A DNA stretch of 64,000 nt from Vibrio crassostreae 9ZC13 (GTDB taxonomy: Bacteria; Pseudomonadota; Gammaproteobacteria; Enterobacterales; Vibrionaceae): NCBI RefSeq assembly GCF_000272045.2, contig NZ_AJYZ02000002.1:124001-188000 (forward strand), written 5' to 3'. Below are positions 19,840 through 32,181 of the stretch, piece after piece. The stretch's first letter is position 1. Every line of letters begins with the position of its first letter. A model generated the notes under the pieces. The model was not told the DNA's origin and did no database searches. It saw only the letters and a program-made list of their open reading frames with translations. A program made the position numbers and the translations under genes.

Positions 19840-21033
19840 ATGCCGAATCATACTTTCCTATCTTCATTCTGGGAAGGCTTTCAAATAGTAAAGTCTCACC
19901 AGACAGCATCACTTATTACCCTGACTCTTAAACCTAACTCTGAGGCTAAGTGCCTTTGTGGTCTTGAAGCCGAAGCTATCCACGAGTATCAATGGCGTCA
20001 TGTGAAAGAAGCCATGTTGCTCGGTGTTCCTGTTGAACTTTCCGTTCAAACACGAAGAATTAAGTGTCGTGACTGCGGCATCAAAACAGAGTCTCTATCT
20101 TGGTTAGAGCCTTATGCTCGTATAACGAAGCGCCTAAAAAGTTATATAGAACAACTGCTGCCTCTTCTTCCCATTAAGCATATCTCCCAGTTAACGAGCG
20201 TACATTGGCACACCATTAAAGAGATAGATAAACGCCGACTTCGACAAGTGGTGCCGTCAGTGAAATGGGAAGAGCTAAGGCAACTCGTCATGGACGAGTT
20301 CGCTATCTTTAAAGGGCATAGGTATGCCACGGTCATTGCTGACGCTAAGACTCATCAAGTCATTTGGATAGGGTTAGGCCGTAGCCGCAAGGACATACGA
20401 CCGTTCTTCGAGCTGTTAGGCAAGCATGGCAATAATATCGAAGCGGTCGCGATGGACATGAATACGGCTTTTGACCTTGAAGTTCAAGCGCACTGCCCGA
20501 ACGCAAAAATCGTTTACGACTTATTCCATGTTGTTGCTAAGTTCGGTCGTGAGGTAATGGATAGAGTCAGAGTCGACCAAGCCAACAAACTCAAGCAAGA
20601 TAAAAAAGCGAGGCAATGGGTCAAGCGCTCACGCTGGGTGTTGTTGAAAAATAGAGGCAACTTAAATCCACGGCAAGACAGCTATCTTACAGAAATATTG
20701 AATATCAATAAGGACTTAATGACCACTTATATACTCGGGGCACAACTCAAAGAGCTTTGGTATTGTGAATCAGAAGCACATGCTAAAGGGCTCTGGGAGG
20801 CTTGGTGGGCACAAGTACAAGAGAGTGGAATTAAGCCATTGAAAGAGTTCGCACGAAAACTGAGTCCTTATCTTCACGGTATTATCGCATCGGCAAGTTA
20901 TCCGCTAAACACCTGCACCCTAGAAGGGATAAACAACAAGATAAAGCTAATCAAGCGAATGGGGTATGGGTATCGAGATACCGACTACTTCTTCTTGAAG
21001 ATAAAAGCGGCTTTCCCCGGAAAGCCGCGATGA
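19840..21033 (+). CDS. ISL3-family transposase
   Basis: 397 residues and uninterrupted. An N-terminal zinc-finger region (CLCG near 41–44 and CRDCG near 76–80) precedes the DDE core: Asp152 (VMDEFA), Asp206 (AMDMNTAF) and Glu362 (TLEGINNKIK). The stop codon TGA at 21031–21033 lies inside the right inverted repeat. Intact core and clean ends suggest the element is recent and able to move. Confidence 0.93.
   Translation: MPNHTFLSSFWEGFQIVKSHQTASLITLTLKPNSEAKCLCGLEAEAIHEYQWRHVKEAMLLGVPVELSVQTRRIKCRDCGIKTESLSWLEPYARITKRLKSYIEQLLPLLPIKHISQLTSVHWHTIKEIDKRRLRQVVPSVKWEELRQLVMDEFAIFKGHRYATVIADAKTHQVIWIGLGRSRKDIRPFFELLGKHGNNIEAVAMDMNTAFDLEVQAHCPNAKIVYDLFHVVAKFGREVMDRVRVDQANKLKQDKKARQWVKRSRWVLLKNRGNLNPRQDSYLTEILNINKDLMTTYILGAQLKELWYCESEAHAKGLWEAWWAQVQESGIKPLKEFARKLSPYLHGIIASASYPLNTCTLEGINNKIKLIKRMGYGYRDTDYFFLKIKAAFPGKPR
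21008..21029 (+). terminator. Hairpin at IS right end
   Basis: GCGGCTTTCC and GGAAAGCCGC pair perfectly around CC, then seven bases and the T-tract of the duplicated target. It overlaps the last transposase codons and the inverted repeat, and could terminate transposase transcripts or block read-through translation. Confidence 0.5.
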
Positions 21034-21177
21034 ACCTTTTTTTATGATTTGAAGATGAGTATTTGATTTTTAAACTTGTTCTAAATCACTAGTTGCAATG
21101 TTAGCTAGGTGTGCAATTAAAATTTTCTGATAAACTTACATAAATTTGTTGATTTTTCACACGAAGGTAAGGAATAA

Positions 21178-21903
21178 GTGACTACTACAGAAACAGTCAA
21201 TGCAGATGTGTTACTTGAAATGGAATCAGTCCACGTTATGCCATTCAGTGAACACGATAAAATCATTCTAAGATCTTATGAGGCCGTTGTTGACGGTATT
21301 GCGAGCCTTATTGGTCCGTTTTGTGAAATCGTTTTGCACTCTTTAGAAGACCTCAATACTTCTGCGATTAAAATTGCCAACGGCGAAAATACAGGTCGTC
21401 AGGTTGGCTCGCCGATCACCGATCTTGCATTGAAGATGCTAAAAGATATTGAAGGTTCTAAGCGTAACTTCTCACGTTCATACTTCACTCGCGCTAAAGG
21501 CGGAGTGTTGATGAAGTCGATCACGGTTGCTATCCGCAACGGTGAAGACCGAGTGATTGGCCTACTGTGTATTAACGTGAATCTAGACGCGCCATTCTCA
21601 CAAGTGCTGCAATCGTTCATGCCTACACAAGACGCAGACGAAGCCGCATCATCGGTTAACTTCGCTAGTGACGTTGAAGAACTTGTCGACCAAACGGTTG
21701 AACGCACCATTGAAGAAATTAACGCTGACAAATCGGTATCGAACAATACTAAGAACCGTCAGATCGTGATGGAGCTGTACGACAAAGGTATTTTCGATAT
21801 TAAAGACGCGATCAACCGCGTTGCTGAGCGACTGAACATCTCTAAGCACACCGTGTACCTATACATCCGCCAACGTAAAACAGAGGATGAAGAGGGTTGC
21901 TAA
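21178..21903 (+). CDS. yheO: YheO-type transcriptional regulator (PAS/HTH)
   Basis: 241 residues from a GTG start with AAGGTAAGGA upstream. The N-terminal ~130 residues are the YheO PAS-like domain ([14 protein letters not shown]), and the C-terminal helix-turn-helix ([19 protein letters not shown]) resembles DauR. Ligand unknown. It overlaps tusD by seven bases, so it heads the tus operon. The insertion sequence ends about 140 bases upstream and may have altered its promoter. Confidence 0.85.
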   Translation: MTTTETVNADVLLEMESVHVMPFSEHDKIILRSYEAVVDGIASLIGPFCEIVLHSLEDLNTSAIKIANGENTGRQVGSPITDLALKMLKDIEGSKRNFSRSYFTRAKGGVLMKSITVAIRNGEDRVIGLLCINVNLDAPFSQVLQSFMPTQDADEAASSVNFASDVEELVDQTVERTIEEINADKSVSNNTKNRQIVMELYDKGIFDIKDAINRVAERLNISKHTVYLYIRQRKTEDEEGC

Positions 21904-22286
21904 GCTATACACTCCTAGTGAATGGGCCAGTCTATGGCTCACAGTCAGCAAGAAGTGCCTACCAGTTTGCCGTGGCTCTGATTAAACAGGGCCACAAACT
22001 TCACAGTGTGTTCTTCTATCAAGATGGCGTCAGTAACGGCTCAGACCTTACCGTACCGGCTAACGATGAATTTGATTTAGCTTCTGCTTGGCAAAAGCTG
22101 GCTGATGAACACGATGTTAGCCTTGAAACCTGTGTGGCAGCTGCGCTAAGACGCGGAGTGATTAGCTCTGAAGAAGCAGAGCAACATCAACTAAGTGCCT
22201 CTAACCTAGCCACTGGATTTACTCAAGCCGGATTAGGGAGCTTATCGGAAGCGCTACTAACGCAAGATAGGGTTGTGCAGTTTTGA
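21897..22286 (+). CDS. tusD: Sulfurtransferase TusD
   Basis: 129 residues from a TTG start. DsrE-like fold; the sulfur-carrying Cys lies in [13 protein letters not shown] near residue 80, matching Cys78 of E. coli TusD. TusBCD relays persulfide from TusA to TusE for 2-thiouridine at tRNA position 34. Overlaps yheO and tusC. Confidence 0.93.
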   Translation: MLSYTLLVNGPVYGSQSARSAYQFAVALIKQGHKLHSVFFYQDGVSNGSDLTVPANDEFDLASAWQKLADEHDVSLETCVAAALRRGVISSEEAEQHQLSASNLATGFTQAGLGSLSEALLTQDRVVQF

Positions 22287-22639
22287 GAAAGTTAGCCTTT
22301 ATATTTAACAGTTTCCCTCATACGACCGCTGCGGGTAGAGAAGGGTTAGACGCCCTGCTTGCTGCGTCCGCATATAGTGAAGACATTGCCGTGTTCTTTG
22401 TTGGCGATGGCGTGACACAGCTTCTCAAAGCGCAGCAGCCCGACGAAACACTATCGCGTGACTACATCTCTGCATTCAAACTTATGGACCTGTACGACAT
22501 CGAACAGGTGTATGTGTGTCAGCGTAGTCTGAGTCAGTTTGGTCTTTCAGCAGACAACCTGCTGATCGATGTGACCACCGTTGAAGCCGACGAGTTAACG
22601 CAGAAGTTAGCTCAGTGCCAACAGATACTGACTTTCTAG
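22283..22639 (+). CDS. tusC: TusBCD complex subunit TusC
   Basis: 118 residues from a TTG start (22283) that overlaps the tusD stop. DsrF-like; the opening ([25 protein letters not shown]) is typical. A structural partner of TusD in the heterohexamer. Confidence 0.92.
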   Translation: MRKLAFIFNSFPHTTAAGREGLDALLAASAYSEDIAVFFVGDGVTQLLKAQQPDETLSRDYISAFKLMDLYDIEQVYVCQRSLSQFGLSADNLLIDVTTVEADELTQKLAQCQQILTF

Positions 22640-22647
22640 GGGACGCT

Positions 22648-22923
22648 ATGCTTCATATTGTAAAATCAGTCGACAAACTTAAACTCGCATTGACCTATTC
22701 TCAGCCACAAGATCAGTATCTTTTGGTGGAAGATGCGGTGTATGTTTGCCTTCCCAATCATGAGTTATTCACTCAAATCTGCGCAGTAGAGCAGGTGTCG
22801 GTGTTAAAACCAGATCTCGATAGCCGAGGTTTACAACTACTTGTCTCAAGTACCATTGATCAAGTTGACTTCGATGGCTTCGTTAAACTGACGGTTTTGA
22901 ACGACAAATCAGTCACTTGGTAG
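22648..22923 (+). CDS. tusB: TusBCD complex subunit TusB
   Basis: 91 residues starting MLHIVKSVDKLKLAL, the DsrH-like subunit. ATG 22648 has GGGG upstream; an in-frame ATG at 22615 would overlap tusC and is not conserved. Ends just before the str operon promoter. Confidence 0.9.
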   Translation: MLHIVKSVDKLKLALTYSQPQDQYLLVEDAVYVCLPNHELFTQICAVEQVSVLKPDLDSRGLQLLVSSTIDQVDFDGFVKLTVLNDKSVTW

Positions 22924-22995
22924 CTGTGTTTTATCAGTTTGGTTAAAAGTAGACCATCCTGAGCTCTAGACGGCTAAAAAAGATCTGTATATTTC

Positions 22996-23024
22996 TTGAC
23001 ACACCTCCCACTGCTGAATAGAAT
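22996..23024 (+). promoter_or_regulatory. Promoter of the str operon
   Basis: Consensus TTGACA (22996–23001), 17-base spacer and TAGAAT (23019–23024), about 80 bases before rpsL. A near-perfect sigma70 promoter. Confidence 0.82.
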
Positions 23025-23102
23025 TTTGCGTCCCTAATTACGACTTGTGATTAGGGATAGATTTTTCACAAAGCTTACTTTCAAGTAAATTTCAGGAGCT
23101 AG

Positions 23103-23480
<378 letters not shown>

Positions 23481-23587
23481 TTGATTCTCTTTTTTAAAAA
23501 GAAATCGTTAAGTAAGGCCAAACACTATTTTATTTATTATTCTGAAAAGTTTTGGAAAAAACCTGAAGAAGACAACGGAGAATATCC

Positions 23588-24058
23588 ATGCCACGTCGTC
23601 GCGTAATAGGTCAGCGTAAGATCCTTCCAGATCCTAAGTTCAAATCTGAATTGCTGGCAAAATTCGTTAACATCCTTATGGTTGACGGAAAGAAATCTAC
23701 TGCAGAAAAAATCGTTTACACTGCACTAGATTCAATGGCTGAGAAGTCTGGTAAAGACCACTTAGCTGTATTTGAAGAAGCTCTTGAAAATGTTCGCCCA
23801 GCGGTAGAAGTTAAATCTCGCCGTGTAGGTGGTTCAACTTACCAAGTACCTGTAGAAGTTCGTCCGGTTCGCCGTAACGCTCTTGCTATGCGTTGGGTAG
23901 TTGAAGCTGCGCGTAAGCGTGGTGAAAAATCTATGGCTCAACGCCTAGCTGCTGAAATGCTAGACGCGTCTGAGAACAAAGGTACTGCGGTTAAGAAACG
24001 TGAAGACGTTCACCGCATGGCTGACGCAAACAAAGCGTTCGCACATTACCGTTGGTAA
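23588..24058 (+). CDS. rpsG: 30S ribosomal protein S7
   Basis: 156 residues, the primary binder of the 16S 3' major domain and, in E. coli, a repressor of str operon translation. Starts [17 protein letters not shown]. The 107-base rpsL–rpsG spacer is where S7 binds in E. coli. Confidence 0.98.
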   Translation: MPRRRVIGQRKILPDPKFKSELLAKFVNILMVDGKKSTAEKIVYTALDSMAEKSGKDHLAVFEEALENVRPAVEVKSRRVGGSTYQVPVEVRPVRRNALAMRWVVEAARKRGEKSMAQRLAAEMLDASENKGTAVKKREDVHRMADANKAFAHYRW

Positions 24059-24067
24059 TACCTTTTT

Positions 24068-24195
24068 AGTGCTGCAAGGTTCCTTGCAGCACTTCTTTAG
24101 TTCCTATGCTTATGCTAGGAACTATTGCTATTTCTAGGGCAAGCAATTTTTAGCGAAGCATCGCTTTTAACGCCTAATCTAGACATAGCAATAGT
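24068..24195 (+). promoter_or_regulatory. Structured spacer between rpsG and fusA
   Basis: Three perfect inverted repeats in 130 bases: AGTGCTGCAAGG/CCTTGCAGCACT around TT (24068–24093), TAGTTCCTA/TAGGAACTA (24098–24124), and ACTATTGCTA/TAGCAATAGT (24121–24130, 24186–24195), the last enclosing a short AGCGA/TCGCT hairpin. The second and third overlap, so they are mutually exclusive. No gene is visible here. Confidence 0.6.
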
Positions 24196-24224
24196 CCCTA
24201 AGTCTCTAATAAGAGGATTCAACC

Positions 24225-26321
24225 GTGGCTCGTAAAACTCCTATAGAGCAATACCGTAATATCGGTATCGTTGCTCACGTAGATGCAGGTAAAACAACCA
24301 CAAGTGAACGTATTCTGTTCTATACCGGTCTTTCTCACAAAATCGGTGAAGTTCACGATGGTGCAGCAACCATGGACTGGATGGAGCAAGAGCAAGAGCG
24401 CGGTATTACGATCACTTCAGCAGCAACCACTACGTTTTGGCGTGGTATGGAAGCTCAGTTCTCGGACCACCGTATTAACATCATCGACACTCCTGGACAC
24501 GTTGACTTCACAATCGAAGTAGAACGTTCTCTGCGTGTGCTTGATGGTGCAGTTGTTGTGTTCTGTGGCTCATCTGGTGTTGAACCTCAGTCAGAGACAG
24601 TATGGCGTCAAGCTGATAAGTACCAAGTTCCACGTATGGTTTTCGTTAATAAAATGGACCGTACCGGCGCTGACTTCTTGCGCGTAGTTGAACAGATCAA
24701 GGACCGCTTAGGCGCAACTCCTGTTCCAATTCAACTGAACATTGGTGCTGAAGAAAACTTCCAAGGCGTTGTCGATCTTATCAAGATGAAGGCAATTAAC
24801 TGGAATGAAGCTGACCAAGGCATGACTTTCACGTACGAAGATATTCCTGCAGACATGCAAGAAATGGCTGAAGAATATCGTACAGAACTTGTTGAAGCTG
24901 CTGCAGAAGCAAATGAAGAGCTGATGGATAAGTACCTTGAAGAAGGTGAACTAACAGAAGCTGAAATCAAACAAGGTCTTCGTACTCGTACCCTTAATAA
25001 TGAAATCGTACTTGCTACTTGTGGTAGTGCATTCAAAAACAAAGGTGTACAAGCTGTTCTAGATGCAGTTGTTGATTTCCTTCCTTCTCCAGTCGATGTA
25101 CCTGCAATTAAAGGTATCGATGAAGATGAGAACGAAGCAGAGCGTCACGCAGACGACAAAGAACCGTTCTCAGCGCTAGCATTTAAGATTGCAACAGACC
25201 CATTCGTTGGTACTTTAACTTTCATCCGTGTTTACTCTGGTGTTGTTGAAAGCGGTAAAACAGCTTATAACTCTGTGAAGAAACAACGTGAACGCTTGGG
25301 TCGCATTGTTCAAATGCACTCAAACAAGCGAGAAGAAGTAAAAGAAGTACGAGCAGGTGACATCGCAGCCATCATTGGCCTGAAAGATGTGACTACTGGT
25401 GAAACCCTTTGTGACCAGAACCATAAGATTGTTCTTGAGCGCATGGAGTTCCCAGACCCAGTTATTCAGATCGTTGTAGAGCCAAGCTCTCAAGCTGATC
25501 AAGATAAAATGACTATCGCTCTAGGTAAACTAGCAGCGGAAGACCCATCGTTCCGCGTTGATATGGATGCGGAAACTGGCCAGACTCTGATTTCTGGTAT
25601 GGGTGAACTACACTTAGATATCATCGTTGACCGTATGAAGCGCGAATTTAGCGTGAACTGCAACGTTGGTAACCCGCAAGTGGCTTACCGTGAGACTATT
25701 CGTGGTACAGCGAAAGCGGAAGGTAAATTTATCCGTGAACATGGTGGTAAAGGTCAGTACGGTCACGTATGGCTGAAACTAGAACCATCAGAAGCTGGCG
25801 AAGGCTTTGTCTTTGTGGATGAAATTGCCAATGGTATCGTACCGAAAGAGTTTATCGCTTCAGTTGCTAAAGGCGTTGAAGAGCAGATGAACAATGGTGT
25901 GCTTGCTGGCTATCCAGTTTTGGATATCAAAGCTACACTATATGATGGTTCTTACCATGAAACAGATTCAAGTGAGATGGCGTTTACAATCGCTGCCTCT
26001 ATGGCTTTCAGAACGGGTGCACTTGAAGCGCAACCGGTTCTGCTTGAGCCTATGATGAAAGTTGAAGTAACTACTCCAGAAGACTGGATGGGTGACGTTG
26101 TTGGCGATATTAACCGTCGTCGCGGCATCATCGAAGGTATGGACGAGGGGACAGCTGGCCTGAAGATAATTCGTGCACAAGTTCCGTTGTCTGTCATGTT
26201 CGGTTACGCAACTGATTTACGTTCTGCGACACAAGGTCGTGCTTCTTACTCTATGGAGTTTAGTGAGTACGCTGAAGTGCCTAACAATGTTGCAAAAGCA
26301 ATCATTGCAGAGCGTGGTTAA
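24225..26321 (+). CDS. fusA: Elongation factor G
   Basis: 698 residues, GTG start. GTPase motifs [17 protein letters not shown] and NKMD, the switch ERGITITSA, then domains II–V with the tip [10 protein letters not shown]. Drives translocation. Third gene of the str operon. Vibrios often carry a second EF-G elsewhere; this is the operon copy. Confidence 0.98.
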   Translation: MARKTPIEQYRNIGIVAHVDAGKTTTSERILFYTGLSHKIGEVHDGAATMDWMEQEQERGITITSAATTTFWRGMEAQFSDHRINIIDTPGHVDFTIEVERSLRVLDGAVVVFCGSSGVEPQSETVWRQADKYQVPRMVFVNKMDRTGADFLRVVEQIKDRLGATPVPIQLNIGAEENFQGVVDLIKMKAINWNEADQGMTFTYEDIPADMQEMAEEYRTELVEAAAEANEELMDKYLEEGELTEAEIKQGLRTRTLNNEIVLATCGSAFKNKGVQAVLDAVVDFLPSPVDVPAIKGIDEDENEAERHADDKEPFSALAFKIATDPFVGTLTFIRVYSGVVESGKTAYNSVKKQRERLGRIVQMHSNKREEVKEVRAGDIAAIIGLKDVTTGETLCDQNHKIVLERMEFPDPVIQIVVEPSSQADQDKMTIALGKLAAEDPSFRVDMDAETGQTLISGMGELHLDIIVDRMKREFSVNCNVGNPQVAYRETIRGTAKAEGKFIREHGGKGQYGHVWLKLEPSEAGEGFVFVDEIANGIVPKEFIASVAKGVEEQMNNGVLAGYPVLDIKATLYDGSYHETDSSEMAFTIAASMAFRTGALEAQPVLLEPMMKVEVTTPEDWMGDVVGDINRRRGIIEGMDEGTAGLKIIRAQVPLSVMFGYATDLRSATQGRASYSMEFSEYAEVPNNVAKAIIAERG

Positions 26322-26468
26322 ACAAAAGGAAGGCATTTTTTTTCATTTTTTGAAAGAACAATGCGTCCAAATATTGCGCTAACGAGAGTTGGCGCATAAA
26401 ATAGCAATTTCTGGCGCGTCTCGCTCAATAATGAACGTGGCGAATCATAACTAGGAAGGAACACGATT

Positions 26469-27653
26469 GTGTCTAAAGAAAAATTTGAACGTACGAAACC
26501 GCACGTAAACGTTGGTACTATCGGCCACGTTGACCACGGTAAAACAACTCTAACTGCTGCTATCTGTACTACTCTTGCAAAAGTGTACGGTGGTGTTGCT
26601 AAAGATTTCGCATCTATCGATAACGCTCCAGAAGAGCGTGAGCGCGGTATCACAATCGCAACTTCTCACGTTGAGTACGATACTCCAGCACGTCACTACG
26701 CACACGTAGACTGTCCAGGACACGCGGATTATGTTAAAAACATGATCACTGGTGCTGCACAAATGGACGGCGGTATCCTAGTTGTTGCTGCGACTGACGG
26801 CCCTATGCCTCAAACTCGTGAGCACATCCTACTTGGTCGTCAAGTTGGTATCCCTTACATCATCGTATTCATGAACAAATGTGACATGGTAGATGACGAA
26901 GAGCTACTTGAGCTAGTTGAGATGGAAGTTCGTGAACTTCTTTCTGAATACGACTTCCCAGGTGATGACCTACCAGTTATCCAAGGTTCTGCACTTGGCG
27001 CACTAAACGGCGAGAAGCAGTGGGAAGACAAGATCGTTGAGCTTGCAGAAGCACTAGATTCTTACATTCCTGAGCCAGAGCGTGCAGTTGACCAACCGTT
27101 CCTACTACCAATTGAAGATGTATTCTCAATTCAAGGTCGTGGTACTGTTGTAACTGGTCGTATCGAGCGCGGTATCCTACGTGTAGGTGACGAAGTAGAA
27201 ATCGTTGGTATCAAAGAGACTACTCTTACTACTTGTACTGGTGTTGAAATGTTCCGTAAACTGCTTGACGAAGGTCGTGCAGGTGAGAACGTTGGTGCAC
27301 TTCTACGTGGTACTAAGCGTGATGACGTTGAACGTGGTCAAGTACTTTCTGCGAAAGGTTCTATCAACCCACACACTAAGTTTGAGTCTGAAGTATACGT
27401 ACTTTCTAAAGACGAAGGCGGCCGTCACACTCCTTTCTTCAAAGGTTACCGTCCACAGTTCTACTTCCGTACAACTGACGTAACAGGCGACATCACTCTA
27501 CCAGAAGGCGTAGAAATGGTAATGCCAGGTGACAACGTTCAAATGACTGTTGAGCTAATCGCTCCAATCGCAATGGACGAAGGTCTACGTTTCGCAATCC
27601 GCGAAGGTGGCCGTACAGTTGGTGCTGGTGTTGTAGCTAAAATCTTCGCTTAA
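26469..27653 (+). CDS. tuf: Elongation factor Tu
   Basis: 394 residues from a GTG start with AGGAAGGA upstream. G motifs [17 protein letters not shown] and NKCD are complete. Delivers aminoacyl-tRNA. Being last in the str operon it corresponds to the tufA position; a second tuf copy is expected elsewhere. Codon use is highly biased to CGT/GGT/ACT. Confidence 0.98.
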   Translation: MSKEKFERTKPHVNVGTIGHVDHGKTTLTAAICTTLAKVYGGVAKDFASIDNAPEERERGITIATSHVEYDTPARHYAHVDCPGHADYVKNMITGAAQMDGGILVVAATDGPMPQTREHILLGRQVGIPYIIVFMNKCDMVDDEELLELVEMEVRELLSEYDFPGDDLPVIQGSALGALNGEKQWEDKIVELAEALDSYIPEPERAVDQPFLLPIEDVFSIQGRGTVVTGRIERGILRVGDEVEIVGIKETTLTTCTGVEMFRKLLDEGRAGENVGALLRGTKRDDVERGQVLSAKGSINPHTKFESEVYVLSKDEGGRHTPFFKGYRPQFYFRTTDVTGDITLPEGVEMVMPGDNVQMTVELIAPIAMDEGLRFAIREGGRTVGAGVVAKIFA

Positions 27654-27700
27654 TAGCATTTAGATTTTTGCACTCTCTTCATTAGAAGAGCACGCATCTG

Positions 27701-27730
27701 AAAAGGGGAGCTTCGGCTTCCCTTTTGTTT
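27701..27730 (+). terminator. tuf terminator
   Basis: AAAAGGGGAGC and GCTTCCCTTTT pair around a TTCG tetraloop with one G·U, then TTTT-rich sequence. Confidence 0.85.
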
Positions 27731-28411
<681 letters not shown>

Positions 28412-28425
28412 GGGAGATAAGAATA

Positions 28426-29055
28426 ATGATTGGTCTAGTCGGACGTAAAGTGGGTATGACCCGCGTATTTACTGAAGAAGGCGTTTCTATCCCAGTAACT
28501 GTTGTTGAGGTTGAAGCGAACCGTATTTCTCAAGTTAAAACTCTTGAGACAGACGGCTACGCAGCAATCCAAGTAACTACTGGTGCTAAGAAAGCTAACC
28601 GTGTAACTAAACCTGAAGCTGGTCACTTCGCGAAAGCGGGTGTAGAAGCAGGTCGCGGTCTTTGGGAATTCCGTTTAGAAAACGGCGAAGAGTTTGAAGT
28701 TGGCGCTGAGCTAAACGTAGAACTTTTCAACGAAATTAAAAAAGTAGACGTTACTGGTACATCTAAAGGTAAAGGCTTCCAAGGCGCTATCAAGCGTTGG
28801 AACTTCTCTACTCAAGATATGACTCACGGTAACTCTTTGTCTCACCGCGCACCGGGTTCAATTGGCCAATGTCAAACTCCAGGCCGCGTGTTTAAAGGCA
28901 AGAAAATGGCAGGTCACATGGGTGCTGAGCGTGTAACGACTCAAAACCTAGAGATCGTACGTGTTGACGCTGAGCGCAATCTACTCCTTATTAAAGGTGC
29001 AGTACCGGGCTCAACAGGCGGAAACGTGATCGTAAAACCTGCTGTTAAAGCATAA
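28426..29055 (+). CDS. rplC: 50S ribosomal protein L3
   Basis: 209 residues, starts [15 protein letters not shown]. Binds 23S near the peptidyl transferase centre; the loop [14 protein letters not shown] carries the glutamine methylated by PrmB. Confidence 0.97.
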
Positions 29056-29071
29056 CGTCTAGGAGTAAGTA

Positions 29072-29674
29072 ATGGAATTGATGGTTAAAGGTGCTGATGC
29101 ACTAACTGTTTCCGAGACTACTTTCGGACGTGACTTCAACGAAGCTCTTGTACACCAAGTAGTTGTTGCATATGCAGCAGGTGCTCGTCAAGGTACTCGT
29201 GCTCAAAAGACTCGTTCTGAAGTATCTGGCGGTGGCGCTAAGCCATGGCGTCAAAAAGGTACTGGCCGCGCACGTGCTGGTACAATTCGTAGCCCAATCT
29301 GGCGTACAGGTGGTGTTACTTTTGCTGCGAAACCACAAGATCACAGCCAAAAAGTAAACAAAAAAATGTACCGCGGTGCTATGAAGAGCATTCTTTCTGA
29401 GCTAGTTCGTCAAGAGCGTTTAATCGTTGTTGATAACTTCTCTGTAGAAGCACCAAAAACAAAAGAACTTGTAGCTAAGCTTAAAGAGCTTGAGCTAAGC
29501 GACGTTCTGATTGTGACTGGCGAAGTAGATGAAAATCTATTCTTAGCTGCTCGTAACCTATACAAAGTAGATGCACGTGATGTTGCTGGTGTTGATCCAG
29601 TATCACTAATCGCTTTCGACAAGGTTCTAATGACTGCTGACGCAGTTAAGCAAGTTGAGGAGATGCTAGCATGA
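29072..29674 (+). CDS. rplD: 50S ribosomal protein L4
   Basis: 200 residues. The exit-tunnel loop [19 protein letters not shown] is wild type. L4 also represses the S10 operon through the leader in gammaproteobacteria. Overlaps rplW by four bases. Confidence 0.97.
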   Translation: MELMVKGADALTVSETTFGRDFNEALVHQVVVAYAAGARQGTRAQKTRSEVSGGGAKPWRQKGTGRARAGTIRSPIWRTGGVTFAAKPQDHSQKVNKKMYRGAMKSILSELVRQERLIVVDNFSVEAPKTKELVAKLKELELSDVLIVTGEVDENLFLAARNLYKVDARDVAGVDPVSLIAFDKVLMTADAVKQVEEMLA

Positions 29675-29973
29675 TCACTGAAGAGCGTATCTTAAAAGTT
29701 CTACGTGCTCCGCACATCTCTGAAAAAGCAACTATGGCAGCTGAGAAAGCGAACACTATCGTTTTCAAAGTAGCTAAAGATGCAACTAAGAAAGAGATCA
29801 AAGCAGCTGTAGAAAAGCTATTTGAAGTTGAAGTTAAGTCTGTAAATACTCTTGTATTAAAGGGTAAGACCAAACGTCAAGGTATGCGTGAAGGCCGTCG
29901 TTCAGACGTTAAGAAAGCCTACGTTACTTTGAAAGAAGGTCAAGATCTTGACTTCGTTGGCGGCGCGGAATAA
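29671..29973 (+). CDS. rplW: 50S ribosomal protein L23
   Basis: 100 residues. At the tunnel exit; docking site for trigger factor and [16 protein letters not shown] is typical. ATG overlaps the rplD stop. Confidence 0.97.
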   Translation: MITEERILKVLRAPHISEKATMAAEKANTIVFKVAKDATKKEIKAAVEKLFEVEVKSVNTLVLKGKTKRQGMREGRRSDVKKAYVTLKEGQDLDFVGGAE

Positions 29974-29987
29974 CAGGAGTAGTAAAA

Positions 29988-30812
29988 ATGGCTATTGTTA
30001 AATGTAAGCCGACTTCCCCTGGTCGTCGTCACGTCGTTAAAGTTGTTAACGCTGACCTACACAAGGGTAAGCCATACGCACCACTTCTAGAGAAAAACTC
30101 TAAGAACGGTGGTCGTAACAACAACGGTCGTATTACAGTACGTCACATCGGTGGTGGTCATAAGCACCATTACCGTGTAATTGACTTCAAACGTACTAAA
30201 GATGGCATCCCAGCGAAAGTTGAGCGTCTAGAATACGATCCAAACCGTAGTGCTAACATCGCTCTAGTTCTGTACGCAGACGGTGAGCGTCGTTACATCA
30301 TTGCACCTAAAGGTGTTAACGCAGGCGACCAGATTCAATCTGGCGTAGATGCTGCAATCAAAGCAGGTAACACTCTGCCGATGCGCAACATCCCAGTAGG
30401 TTCTACTGTACACTGTGTTGAACTTAAGCCTGGTAAAGGTGCTCAACTAGCTCGTTCGGCTGGTGCTTATGCTCAAATCATCGCTCGCGATGGTGCATAC
30501 GTAACTATCCGTCTACGTTCTGGTGAGATGCGCAAAGTTCTTTCTGAAGGTCGTGCAACGATCGGTGAAGTTGGTAACTCTGAGCATATGCTACGTGAAC
30601 TTGGTAAAGCTGGTGCTTCACGCTGGCGCGGCGTACGTCCAACCGTACGTGGTGTAGTAATGAACCCGGTGGATCACCCACATGGTGGTGGTGAAGGCCG
30701 CACATCTGGTGGTCGTCACCCAGTTTCTCCTTGGGGCGTTCCTACTAAGGGCTTCAAGACTCGTAAGAACAAGCGCACTGACAAGTACATCGTACGTCGT
30801 CGCACTAAATAA
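29988..30812 (+). CDS. rplB: 50S ribosomal protein L2
   Basis: 274 residues. Joins the subunits near the peptidyl transferase centre; [13 protein letters not shown] holds the essential histidine. Confidence 0.98.
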   Translation: MAIVKCKPTSPGRRHVVKVVNADLHKGKPYAPLLEKNSKNGGRNNNGRITVRHIGGGHKHHYRVIDFKRTKDGIPAKVERLEYDPNRSANIALVLYADGERRYIIAPKGVNAGDQIQSGVDAAIKAGNTLPMRNIPVGSTVHCVELKPGKGAQLARSAGAYAQIIARDGAYVTIRLRSGEMRKVLSEGRATIGEVGNSEHMLRELGKAGASRWRGVRPTVRGVVMNPVDHPHGGGEGRTSGGRHPVSPWGVPTKGFKTRKNKRTDKYIVRRRTK

Positions 30813-30819
30813 TTTATAA

Positions 30820-31110
<291 letters not shown>

Positions 31111-31120
31111 GGAGTAGATG

Positions 31121-31453
31121 ATGGAAGCTTTAGCTAAACATAACTTTGCTCGTATTTCTCCACAGAAAGCTCGCTTAGTTGCAGACCAAATTCGCGGTAA
31201 GTCGGTAGACCAAGCTCTAGAAATTCTAACTTTCAGCAACAAAAAAGCTGCTGTATTAGTTAAGAAGGTTCTTGAGTCAGCTATCGCTAACGCGGAACAT
31301 AACGAAGGTGCAGATATCGACGATCTAAATGTCGCTAAAATCTTCGTAGATGAGGGCCCTATCATGAAGCGTATTATGCCTCGTGCTAAAGGTCGTGCGG
31401 ATCGTATCTTGAAGCGTTCAAGCCACATCACTATTGTTGTAGCAGATCGCTAA
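31121..31453 (+). CDS. rplV: 50S ribosomal protein L22
   Basis: 110 residues. Beta hairpin ([15 protein letters not shown]) reaches the exit tunnel; no macrolide-type change seen. Start 31121 has better spacing from GGAG than the ATG at 31118. Confidence 0.96.
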   Translation: MEALAKHNFARISPQKARLVADQIRGKSVDQALEILTFSNKKAAVLVKKVLESAIANAEHNEGADIDDLNVAKIFVDEGPIMKRIMPRAKGRADRILKRSSHITIVVADR

Positions 31454-31471
31454 AGACTAGGAGAGTAAGCA

Positions 31472-32170
31472 ATGGGTCAGAAAGTACATCCTAATGGTAT
31501 TCGTCTTGGCATCGTTAAGCCTTGGAATGCTACATGGTTTGCTAATACCAACGAATTCGCTGACAACCTAGACGGCGACTTCAAGGTACGTCAGTTCCTT
31601 ACAAAGGAACTACAAAAAGCATCATTATCTCGTATCGTTATCGAGCGTCCAGCTAAGAGCATCCGTGTGACTATTCACACTGCTCGTCCTGGCGTTGTTA
31701 TCGGTAAGAAAGGTGAAGACGTAGAGAAGCTACGCGCAGCTGTAGCTAAAATCGCAGGTGTACCAGCGCAAATTAACATCGCTGAAGTACGTAAGCCTGA
31801 GCTAGATGGTCAGCTTGTAGCTGATAGCATCGCGTCTCAACTAGAGCGTCGTGTTATGTTCCGTCGTGCAATGAAGCGTGCGGTACAAAATGCTATGCGT
31901 CTAGGCGCTAAAGGCATCAAAGTACAAGTAGGCGGCCGTCTTGGCGGTGCTGAAATCGCACGTTCTGAGTGGTACCGTGAAGGCCGTGTGCCTCTACACA
32001 CTCTACGTGCAGACATTGATTACGCAACTTCTTCGGCTCACACTCAATACGGTGTGATCGGCATTAAAGTTTGGATCTTCAAAGGTGAGATTCTAGGCGG
32101 TATGCCAGCTGCTAACGCAGTAGAGCCAAAAGGCGATAAGCCTAAGAAGCAGCGTAAAGGCCGTAAGTAA
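31472..32170 (+). CDS. rpsC: 30S ribosomal protein S3
   Basis: 232 residues with KH domain ([13 protein letters not shown]). Part of the mRNA entry helicase; basic C-terminus. Confidence 0.98.
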
Positions 32171-32181
32171 GGAGTCGAACG

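Larger units (their letters stand above)
19745..21036 (+). mobile_element. Complete ISL3-family insertion sequence
   Basis: 1292 bases. Ends are GGTTCATCGCGG (19745–19756) and CCGCGATGAACC (21025–21036), a perfect 12-bp inverted repeat that continues imperfectly to about 23 bp. Both sides carry TTTTTTTA (19737–19744 and 21037–21044), an 8-bp direct repeat, the size known for ISL3 elements. It carries one intact transposase gene. The family is recognised from the transposase and target size; the exact IS name is not known to me. Confidence 0.92.
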
